Origin: Thiorhodovibrio sp.
Lineage (GTDB): Bacteria > Pseudomonadota > Gammaproteobacteria > Chromatiales > Chromatiaceae
Direction: 5' to 3'
NCBI GenBank assembly: GCA_007128075.1
Contig: SKYD01000226.1
Coordinates: forward strand, 1-5,687
Length of the DNA: 5,687 bases
Below the pieces are notes generated by a model. It was not told where the DNA came from and searched no databases. It saw only the letters and a list, made by a program, of their open reading frames with translations. This document shows positions 1-5,470 of the stretch, piece by piece (positions within the stretch are counted from its first letter, which is position 1; the number at the start of each line of letters is the position of its first letter). The position numbers and the translations under genes are program-made.

Positions 1-710
1 CAATGAGTGCGCGGGTGCGGCTGGTGGTGATCAACAGCCCCTCCAATCCCACAGGCATGGCGTATACTGCCGAGGAGCTGGCAGCATTGGGTGAAGTGTT
101 GCGCGAATTTCCCAATGCGTTGATTGCTAGCGATGACATGTATGAACACATTCGCTGGGATCGTAACACGCCCTTTGTGAATCTGCTCAATGTCTGCCCC
201 GATTTAACCGAGCGCACCCTGGTACTCAATGGAGTGTCGAAAGCCTATTCGATGACCGGCTGGCGCATTGGCTATGCCGGCGGGCCGACGACGATCATCA
301 AGGCAATGAAAAAAATCCAGTCGCAAAGCACCTCCAATCCGACCTCAATTTCCCAGGTTGCTGCGCAGGCAGCACTTGAGGGGCCGCAGGATTTTATCAA
401 CACGATGGTGGATGCGTTTAAGCTACGCCACGATGATGTGGTCGCCGCGCTCAATGCCATCGATGGCATCGAGTGCCTGTCTACCGATGGCACCTTTTAT
501 GTTTACCCTAAGGTGACCGGACTGATTGCGCGCTTAGGACCGCAGATCACCAGCGATCTGGAGCTGGCAGAGTCGCTGATTGAGCGCGCGGGGATAGCAC
601 TGGTTCCTGGCTCGGCATTTGGCACTCCAGGCTATGTGCGCATCTCGATTGCGACCAGTCGTGACAATTTAGCCCAAGCCATGCAGCGGTTGGGTGACTA
701 CAGCCCCTAA
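1..710 (+). CDS. Aspartate aminotransferase, class I PLP-dependent (C-terminal part; 5' end outside window)
   Basis: Transfers an amino group between aspartate (or a related amino acid) and a 2-oxo acid using pyridoxal phosphate; a cytoplasmic enzyme. The visible 235 residues (counted from the ATG at position 3) hold the core fold-type I signatures. NSPSNPTG at about residues 11-18 is the substrate/cofactor loop. SDDMYEH at about 43-49 supplies the Asp and Tyr that contact the PLP ring. SKAYSMTGWRIGY contains the PLP Schiff-base lysine, residue 80 (bases 240-242). YVRIS contains the arginine at residue 213 that binds the substrate alpha-carboxylate. The family is usually near 390-400 residues, so roughly 160 N-terminal residues lie left of the window, and the ATG at position 3 is almost certainly an internal Met. 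The SDDMYEH style suggests the Ib subgroup (AspC/aspartate-prephenate type), but exact substrate preference cannot be read. The gene ends with TAA and converges on the gene at 834. Confidence 0.93.
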   Translation, partial: MSARVRLVVINSPSNPTGMAYTAEELAALGEVLREFPNALIASDDMYEHIRWDRNTPFVNLLNVCPDLTERTLVLNGVSKAYSMTGWRIGYAGGPTTIIKAMKKIQSQSTSNPTSISQVAAQAALEGPQDFINTMVDAFKLRHDDVVAALNAIDGIECLSTDGTFYVYPKVTGLIARLGPQITSDLELAESLIERAGIALVPGSAFGTPGYVRISIATSRDNLAQAMQRLGDYSP

Positions 711-751
711 CTACTGCTGTCGTCTGGTTCGCGCTCGCCTCGGAGCGAGTC

Positions 752-922
752 ATGGATGATAAGCGACCCGCCAACGAGTCGCATAACGAAGCAGAGCGCG
801 AGCGCATTATTCAAGTGCTTGAATTGATTAATTCTATTGATCTTCCCCCAGCATCACTGTGCTCTGCTCGACCCCAGGACCGAGCAAGATGGCAAGATAT
901 TGGGTTTGTGGATTGGTGCTGA
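752..922 (+). pseudogene. Possible IS3-type transposase relic (56-codon open frame)
   Basis: An open frame of 56 codons starts at ATG 752, with GGAG six bases upstream (742-745), and stops at TGA 920. Its first ~34 residues (KRPANES, NEAERERII, then DLPPAS) resemble, from memory, the stretch ahead of the DDE core in some IS3-family OrfB transposases. There the pattern is roughly PAN-x-LS-x-AER-x-x-IL followed, some 12 residues later, by LPPSQIVP. After LPPAS (about base 853) the resemblance ends and the frame runs antisense to the 3' end of the gene on the other strand, so the remaining residues are probably meaningless. The DDE catalytic residues and terminal repeats are absent. Alternative readings are a genuine small protein, given the good Shine-Dalgarno, or a chance frame. 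The family link is inference from pattern memory. Confidence 0.33.
809..834. repeat. Overlapping AT-rich inverted repeats in the convergent gap
   Basis: ATTCAAG (809-815) and CTTGAAT (818-824) form a 7-base perfect inverted repeat around TG. GAATT (821-825) and AATTC (830-834) form a second one with a four-base loop. They share bases, so only one can form at a time as a hairpin. They lie between the two convergent genes, just at the stop of the minus-strand gene. The low GC and the lack of a clear T-tract make a standard intrinsic terminator doubtful. A weak bidirectional terminator, a protein site or chance are all possible. Confidence 0.3.
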
Positions 923-1898
923 AGGCGATTTTTAACGCCATGGTCAGTGGCACCGAGAGAAACATGCCGACCAATCCCAACACATAGCCCCAAAAAATCA
1001 GCGAGACAAAGACCACCAAAGTCGATAAGCCCAGGCCGCGCCCCATCACCCGTGGCTCGATCAGATTGCCCACCAAAAAATTCACCACCAGATAGCCAAT
1101 GGCGGCGAGCACCGCAGCCTGAAGATTGAGCTTAACCAGTGCGATCAATACCGCTGGCACAGCGGCAATCACTGAGCCGATGGTGGGAACAAAGTTGAGC
1201 AAAAATGCCAACACCGCCCACATGGCGGCAAAATCCAGCCCCAGCCAACTAAGCCAAAACCAGATCAGCAGTCCAGTGAGCAGACTGGTATTGACCTTGA
1301 TTAAAGTGTAATGGTTGATGGTTTGCATCATCTGGTGCAGCGATTTCAGCGAGACTTCTGGTGCTGGCAAGATGGCGCGTAATTTCGCCGGCAGACTGCG
1401 CCCCTCAAATAACAAAAACACCACTGTGAGCAAAATCAGCACCGCATTGGTTAACACCCCGCCGAGGCCGCGCACCAGATCGCCGGCAAATCCCAGGGTG
1501 CGGGCGGGATTAATCAGCGAATTCATCGTCTCGCGCGAGATCTGGATACCCACACCATCCAGCCACAGTGCCAGATCACTGGACATCTGCCGCAGCCGCT
1601 GCTGATACTCGGGCAGATTGGTATTGAAATCATTCAGTGAACTGGTCAACAGCCCAATCAGCCCGCCGCCTAAAGCCACCAACAGCGCGACGACAATCAA
1701 CATCGATGCCCAGCCTGGGAAGGCGCGCTCGCGCAGATAATTCAGCGGTGGCTGCACCAACACAGCAAGAAAAATCGCCAACAAAAAGGGCGTGATTAAA
1801 TCAGACGCCGCTTTTAGCCCGGCGACAACCACCACAAAGGCACCCGCAACCAGTAAAAATCGCGCAGGTGGGGTGAAAGCGCAATCAGGCTCACTCAT
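834..1898 (-). CDS. AI-2E family (PerM/TqsA/YdiK-like) membrane transporter
   Basis: Inner-membrane protein of the AI-2E exporter superfamily, whose members have been linked to autoinducer-2 export, Na+/H+ antiport and other efflux; the substrate here cannot be predicted. The protein has 354 residues, normal for the family. Hydrophobic segments lie at about 14-31, 33-49 and 65-86. A polar stretch at about 87-140 (with LPEYQQRL) is the family's soluble helical region, and several more membrane segments follow. The diagnostic C-terminal half is present: FLLNFVPTIGSVIAAVPAVL, then NLIEPRVMGRGLGLSTLVV and FWGYVLGLVGMFLSVPL. I chose the ATG at 1898 because the hydrophobic N-terminus follows it, GGAG lies 10 bases upstream (1909-1912), and it begins 26 bases after the upstream kinase stop. 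A longer frame back to 1964 would overlap the kinase. It is the last gene of the minus-strand unit. Its stop (TAG, 834-836) may lie in insertion-derived DNA. Confidence 0.9.
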   Translation of the reverse strand: MSEPDCAFTPPARFLLVAGAFVVVVAGLKAASDLITPFLLAIFLAVLVQPPLNYLRERAFPGWASMLIVVALLVALGGGLIGLLTSSLNDFNTNLPEYQQRLRQMSSDLALWLDGVGIQISRETMNSLINPARTLGFAGDLVRGLGGVLTNAVLILLTVVFLLFEGRSLPAKLRAILPAPEVSLKSLHQMMQTINHYTLIKVNTSLLTGLLIWFWLSWLGLDFAAMWAVLAFLLNFVPTIGSVIAAVPAVLIALVKLNLQAAVLAAIGYLVVNFLVGNLIEPRVMGRGLGLSTLVVFVSLIFWGYVLGLVGMFLSVPLTMALKIAFSTNPQTQYLAILLGPGVEQSTVMLGEDQ

Positions 1899-1924
1899 CT
1901 TGCCGTGTCTCCACTCAGCCGCCC

Positions 1925-3016
1925 TCAAGACTGCGGTCGGCTGTCGTAGGGCAGGCGCACCCACACCTCGGTGCCAGTGCTCTCGTCGGTGTTAAAGCCG
2001 ATGTGACCTTGCAAGGTTCTGGCAATCAGTTGCGCTGAATAGGTGCCCAGCCCAGTGCCGCCTTTTTTGCCGTGGGTGGCGTATTTTTCGAAAAAGCAGT
2101 CGCGCATCGCCTCGGGGATGCAGCCCTGATTGTGAATGGTCAGCAGCACATGGCTGGCTTCGGCGACAAGATTAACCCGCACTTCCTCGCCCGCTGGTGA
2201 GGCTTCGAGGGCATTTTTAATTAGATTGGCGATCATATTGTAATACAGCAGATGTTCGCCCCAGACGATGCAGCGCGCTTGGGCGTGAACAGCAGTGCCG
2301 TTGAGGGTTATCCGCGTATTGATGTCTTTATAGCTGGCAATCCCCTGCTGTGCATCACAGAGCGCGGTGGTCGCCACTTCCAAAAGATCGACCTGTTCAG
2401 CCTGCAAGCGATAATTGCCAACCTCGAGCTTGTACAGATTCAAGGTAAAATCGATCATTTTGAGCATGGTATGCCCAGAATTTTCTAATAAATCCAACAA
2501 GGCGCGCTGATCTTCACGCAGATTGTCCTCATCACGCAACAGCCGAGGGATATTAATCACCGCATTGAGCGGCGTTTTCAACTCGTGGCGCATCAGCCGC
2601 TCAATGTCCTCGCGCATGCGCTCAGTTTCTTTGCGTTGAGTGATATCCATCACAAAGGTCACTTTGCGCGGTCGCCCGTCCTGCCCAACGATGCGAGCGG
2701 CATCAGCAAGAACACAGTGGCTAGTGCCAGCGCGATCCATCACCGTCCACTCACCGCGAATTTCTGAGCCGCCAGCGACAAATTGATCATGCAATTCAGT
2801 CAGCCGTTGACGAGCGGCAGGCGGGACAATTTTGGTAAAATGTTCGCCAATCAATTCAACGGGGGCATAGCCATAAAACATGCAGTAGGCGGGATTGGCG
2901 TATTCAAAAATACCCTGTTCGTTGGTGATACATAACGCCAGGGGGGTGGCATGAATAATTTGCATCATCATCTGATCGCTGGCGCGATCTCCTCTAAGAT
3001 AAGGCGTTGGGATCAT
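1925..3016 (-). CDS. PAS-domain sensor histidine kinase, soluble
   Basis: Autophosphorylating two-component kinase of 363 residues with no membrane segment, so a cytoplasmic sensor. A PAS domain spans about 16-128: TPLALCITNEQG, then YANPAYCMFYGY and ELIG, closing with the usual DITQRKETE linker. HisKA follows at about 134-200 with the H-box RHELKTPLNAVI; H144 is the expected phosphoacceptor. The HATPase domain (about 245-356) has the N-box NLIKNALEAS (N264, N268), an F-box-like FFEKYATHGK and the G2 box GGTGLGTYSA (319-328). The G1 box reads HNQGCIP, with Asn in place of the usual adenine-contacting Asp; such N-x-G versions occur in active kinases. Its ATG (3014-3016) overlaps the TGA of the preceding gene as ATGA, which implies translational coupling and settles the start. 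No receiver domain or response regulator lies in the window, so its phosphotransfer partner is unknown. PAS residues alone do not reveal the ligand. Confidence 0.95.
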   Translation of the reverse strand: MIPTPYLRGDRASDQMMMQIIHATPLALCITNEQGIFEYANPAYCMFYGYAPVELIGEHFTKIVPPAARQRLTELHDQFVAGGSEIRGEWTVMDRAGTSHCVLADAARIVGQDGRPRKVTFVMDITQRKETERMREDIERLMRHELKTPLNAVINIPRLLRDEDNLREDQRALLDLLENSGHTMLKMIDFTLNLYKLEVGNYRLQAEQVDLLEVATTALCDAQQGIASYKDINTRITLNGTAVHAQARCIVWGEHLLYYNMIANLIKNALEASPAGEEVRVNLVAEASHVLLTIHNQGCIPEAMRDCFFEKYATHGKKGGTGLGTYSAQLIARTLQGHIGFNTDESTGTEVWVRLPYDSRPQS

Positions 3017-3456
3017 GTCAGTTCTGCTAGTCCCAGGGCGTTGATTGTGTCCAGATGGTCGCGCATCCAGGCATAAATTGGCGCGATCTGCTGCCAGATG
3101 TCGGGATCAAGCACTTCTGCCAAGGTCTTCTGCCAGGCGGCTAATTGCACATCCCAATAGTCTGGTCTAAAACCATGCGCTTGATAGGCTGGCAACACCC
3201 AAAGCATGGTCGCCAGCAGGCGGTCGGCATCATAATCGGCAAACAGCGCGGCCATAAATAAACCATGGTTGCGGTGATTGCGATGCATCTGCGGACGATT
3301 AAACGCACCAATCAGCACATCCAAATCGGGACGGGAGAGCAGCAAATCATCGACTTGTTCAACAATGTGTTCGCGGCGTTCAGAAAACTGATGCGCGGCA
3401 GTGGCATCGGGGGGCGTAATCGATGATAATAGTGCGGCAAGTTCGTGTTTAGTCAT
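3013..3456 (-). CDS. Conserved-looking helical protein of unknown function, partner of the histidine kinase
   Basis: I cannot assign a family with confidence. The 147-residue product is soluble, with no signal peptide or membrane segment, and looks nearly all alpha-helical. It has a histidine-rich segment MHRNHRNHG (57-65) with H58, H61 and H64 spaced three apart. A Trp/Tyr-rich C-terminal half follows: LWVLPAYQAHGF (85-96), DYWDVQLAAWQ (99-109) and IYAWMRDH (127-134). I recall similar LW-V-x-x-AY-x-x-HGF-x-x-DY patterns in small proteins encoded beside PAS kinases in other bacteria, but could not verify this. It is the first gene of the minus-strand unit and shares an ATGA overlap with the kinase, so it probably acts with it as an input or regulator (inference). 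The start ATG at 3454-3456 is the frame's first Met; no good Shine-Dalgarno precedes it. A heme- or metal-binding helical bundle is one possibility. Confidence 0.8.
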   Translation of the reverse strand: MTKHELAALLSSITPPDATAAHQFSERREHIVEQVDDLLLSRPDLDVLIGAFNRPQMHRNHRNHGLFMAALFADYDADRLLATMLWVLPAYQAHGFRPDYWDVQLAAWQKTLAEVLDPDIWQQIAPIYAWMRDHLDTINALGLAELT

Positions 3457-3484
3457 TGAGATCGCGATTCTGCGAGGATAAATT
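3456..3484 (+). promoter_or_regulatory. Candidate sigma70-type promoter of the protease-trpS-hisE operon
   Basis: TTGAGA at 3456-3461 (five of six to TTGACA) and TAAATT at 3479-3484 (four of six to TATAAT) are separated by 17 bases, the ideal spacing. Transcription would begin near 3490, leaving a leader of about 38 bases before the TTG start at 3528. This is the best match in the 71-base divergent gap. The -10 match is only fair and no activator site is evident. Confidence 0.38.
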
Positions 3485-3527
3485 AGGCTAGATTGCCGTA
3501 ATCTTAAGTGTTTGTCTAGGGATCATT
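3457..3527. promoter_or_regulatory. Divergent intergenic region between the signalling unit and the protease operon
   Basis: This 71-base AT-richer gap separates the two divergently oriented operons and must carry the start signals for both unless transcription enters from outside. For the minus strand I see only weak boxes: TTAAGA and TAATTT (reading leftward, the latter at 3485-3480) 16 bases apart. Both candidate promoters would overlap, so the two operons could be regulated jointly by one bound protein. No clear operator palindrome is visible. Confidence 0.45.
3518..3522 (+). promoter_or_regulatory. Shine-Dalgarno site deciding a TTG start
   Basis: AGGGA lies five bases before TTG 3528-3530. 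The next in-frame Met (ATG 3558) has no such site and would cut into the first membrane segment, so TTG is the likelier start of the protease gene. Confidence 0.65.
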
Positions 3528-4220
3528 TTGAGTACAAATATATCACAACAACTCGTCATGCTCGCTGTATTGATCTTGCCGTTGGTGCTGGCAATCACTG
3601 TCCATGAGGCAGCGCACGGCTGGACGGCGTACCGCCTCGGCGACCCCACGGCGTTTCAGCTTGGGCGGGTGAGTTTTAATCCGCTCAAACATATCGATCC
3701 AGTGGGCACAATACTGGTGCCGCTGACGCTGTTTCTGATTTCTAATGTTGCAGGCGGCGGCTTTATCTTTGGCTGGGCAAAGCCGGTGCCAGTCAATGCC
3801 CGACAGCTTCACCATCCGCGCCGCGACATGGCGCTGGTCGCGCTGGCTGGCCCGGGGGTGAATCTGATCATGGCACTGCTCTGGGGACTGGTGGTGCATC
3901 TAGGCTGGCTGTCATCTGCACAGATGCCGCAGGTCGCTGAGGTGTTGATTGTCATGGGCGCGGCAGGCATTCTGATCAATCTGCTGCTGATGGTGCTCAA
4001 TCTTTTCCCCCTGCTGCCGCTGGATGGTGGGCGGATTTTTCACGCCCTGCTGCCTGTTCCGGTGGCGCGACAGTTTGCGCGCCTAGAGCCATTTGGCTTG
4101 ATCATTTTGCTGGCGCTGTTGTTTACTGGGGTGCTCGGTGCGCTGTTGTGGCCCACGGTGATGACGCTCGCGGCATTGATTCCTGGTGGTGCGGCGGTTG
4201 GTCAAGCATTTTTAGGTTAA
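3528..4220 (+). CDS. Site-2 protease family (M50) intramembrane zinc metallopeptidase
   Basis: Integral membrane protease that cleaves substrates inside the bilayer. It belongs to the short M50 group with no PDZ domain, and its substrate is unknown. Of 230 residues, HEAAH (26-30) at the end of the first membrane segment gives two zinc ligands and the catalytic Glu27. LPLDGGR (163-169) supplies the third ligand, Asp166. Between them are the family's GRVSFNPLKHIDPVGT (46-61), GWAKPVPVN (82-90) and AGPGVNL (107-113). Hydrophobic segments lie at about 9-29, 59-75, 102-126, 139-160 and 187-222. Length and layout match complete members. The start is TTG, supported by AGGGA five bases upstream. The stop TAA (4218-4220) is 15 bases before trpS, so the two are very probably co-transcribed; I recall this pairing as common in proteobacteria. 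A link to trpS function is not known. Confidence 0.93.
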   Translation: MSTNISQQLVMLAVLILPLVLAITVHEAAHGWTAYRLGDPTAFQLGRVSFNPLKHIDPVGTILVPLTLFLISNVAGGGFIFGWAKPVPVNARQLHHPRRDMALVALAGPGVNLIMALLWGLVVHLGWLSSAQMPQVAEVLIVMGAAGILINLLLMVLNLFPLLPLDGGRIFHALLPVPVARQFARLEPFGLIILLALLFTGVLGALLWPTVMTLAALIPGGAAVGQAFLG

Positions 4221-4229
4221 AAGGAAGGA
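4221..4229 (+). promoter_or_regulatory. Strong Shine-Dalgarno site deciding the GTG start of trpS
   Basis: AAGGAAGGA ends six bases before GTG 4236-4238. It lies directly after the protease stop, and no in-frame ATG precedes the HLGH motif except Met15, which is too close to the active site to be a sensible start. Confidence 0.75.
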
Positions 4230-4235
4230 CTTTCA

Positions 4236-5453
4236 GTGACTTCAGTTTCCTCGCAACATGCGCGTGTGCTCTCGGGGATGCGCCCGACCGGTCGGCTGCA
4301 TCTGGGGCACTATCACGGTGTGCTCAAAAACTGGATCGAGTTACAGCACGAATACGATTGCTTTTTTTTCGTTGCCGATTGGCATGCGCTGACCACCGAT
4401 TACGACGATCCTAGCGCGATCCCGAAAAGCACCTTTGAGATGGTCATTGATTGGCTGGCGGCGGGGGTGAGTGCCAATTCAGCAACGCTGTTTGTGCAAT
4501 CGCGGGTTCCCGAACACGCCGAGCTGCATCTGTTGCTATCGATGATGACCCCGCTGGGCTGGCTGGAGCGGGTGCCCAGCTACAAAGATCAGCAAGAAAA
4601 ACTCAAAGAAAAAGACCTTGCCACCTATGGCTTTTTGGGCTATCCGCTGCTGCAAAGTGCGGATATTTTGATCTACAAAGCCGGCTTGGTGCCAGTGGGC
4701 GAGGATCAGGTGGCGCATGTGGAGATGACCCGCGAGATTGCCCGCCGCTTTAATCATATTTATGGTCGTGAGCCGGATTTTGCCGACAAAGCCGAACAGG
4801 CGAAGCGCAAAATGGGTAAGAAAAACGCCAAGTTGTTTGATAAACTGCGCCGTGCTTATCAGGAGCAAGGGGATCAGGAATCGCTGAGCGTGGCTCGCGC
4901 CCTGCTCGATGATCAGGCGAACATCACCTTGGGGGATCGTGATCGGCTGCTGGGCTATCTCGAAGGCGGCGGGCGGATGATCCTCCCCGAGCCACAGCCG
5001 CTGCTGACCAAGGCCTCGAAAATGCCCGGGCTGGATGGTCAGAAAATGTCAAAATCCTATGCCAATACGATCAGCCTGCGCGAAGCACCTGATGAGGTCG
5101 AGAAAAAACTGCGCACCATGCCGACCGACCCGCAGCGCATCCGTCGCACCGACCCTGGCAATCCTGATGTTTGTCCAGTGTGGCCGTTTCATCGCATCTA
5201 TTCTGATGAAAGCTGCCAACAATGGGTGCAAGCAGGCTGTCGTTCGGCGAATATCGGCTGTTTAGAATGTAAGCAGCCGATTGTCGATGCCGTGCGCGCC
5301 GAGCTGGCTCCGATTCAGTCACAGGCGCAAGAATTTGAGCAACAGCCTGATCTGGTGCGCACGATCATCAACGACGGCTGCGAGCGCGCTCGCGACACAG
5401 CGCGTGAGACCATGGCTGAGGTGCGCCATGCCATGTCTTTGAATCATATCTGA
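4236..5453 (+). CDS. trpS: Tryptophanyl-tRNA synthetase
   Basis: Class Ic aminoacyl-tRNA synthetase that activates tryptophan with ATP and charges tRNA-Trp in the cytoplasm. The 405-residue protein is of the longer bacterial form; many are near 330. The Rossmann catalytic core begins with SGMRPTGRLHLGHYHG, including the HIGH-type motif HLGH (22-25). FFFVADWHALT and YPLLQSADILIYKA with VPVGEDQVAHVEMTRE are strongly conserved. KMSKS lies at 270-274. About 60 residues around 190-255 (KKNAKLFDKLRRAYQEQG, then a helical stretch) form an insertion before KMSKS that is found in the long form. The C-terminal tRNA-binding region carries five cysteines; C313, C335, C342 and C345 form a C-x21-C-x6-C-x2-C pattern suggestive of an Fe-S site. 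The start is GTG with a strong Shine-Dalgarno. The gene lies 15 bases after the protease and 17 bases before hisE. A run of eight T (4362-4369) falls in the FFF codons. Confidence 0.97.
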   Translation: MTSVSSQHARVLSGMRPTGRLHLGHYHGVLKNWIELQHEYDCFFFVADWHALTTDYDDPSAIPKSTFEMVIDWLAAGVSANSATLFVQSRVPEHAELHLLLSMMTPLGWLERVPSYKDQQEKLKEKDLATYGFLGYPLLQSADILIYKAGLVPVGEDQVAHVEMTREIARRFNHIYGREPDFADKAEQAKRKMGKKNAKLFDKLRRAYQEQGDQESLSVARALLDDQANITLGDRDRLLGYLEGGGRMILPEPQPLLTKASKMPGLDGQKMSKSYANTISLREAPDEVEKKLRTMPTDPQRIRRTDPGNPDVCPVWPFHRIYSDESCQQWVQAGCRSANIGCLECKQPIVDAVRAELAPIQSQAQEFEQQPDLVRTIINDGCERARDTARETMAEVRHAMSLNHI

Positions 5454-5470
5454 CCAGGAAGCAACGAACG

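Noticed and set aside
732..747. CGCTC/GAGCG hairpin after the aminotransferase as a terminator
   Set aside because: Only five base pairs and no following T-tract on either strand.
547..807. 86-codon frame on the minus strand
   Set aside because: It is antisense to the well-supported aminotransferase and the composition looks like frame shadow; no recognisable domain.
1899..1964. Longer N-terminus for the transporter, starting at 1964
   Set aside because: It would overlap the kinase gene by 40 bases and add a polar, atypical N-terminus. The ATG at 1898 has a Shine-Dalgarno site and leads straight into the hydrophobic segment.
3013..3456. Hemerythrin assignment for the small histidine-rich protein
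   Set aside because: The histidine spacing does not fit the H...HxxxE...HxxxH...HxxxxD pattern of bacteriohemerythrins.
3543..3899. 118-codon frame on the minus strand opposite the site-2 protease
   Set aside because: Fully antisense to a gene with clear zinc-protease motifs; its His/Gln/Arg-rich product is what reverse reading of hydrophobic codons gives.
4451..4753. 100-codon plus-strand frame inside trpS
   Set aside because: Out of frame within an intact synthetase; Gly/Ala/Arg-rich with no motif, so a shadow of high-GC codons.
4536..4868. 110-codon minus-strand frame inside trpS
   Set aside because: Antisense to conserved catalytic-core sequence, with no start signal or recognisable family.
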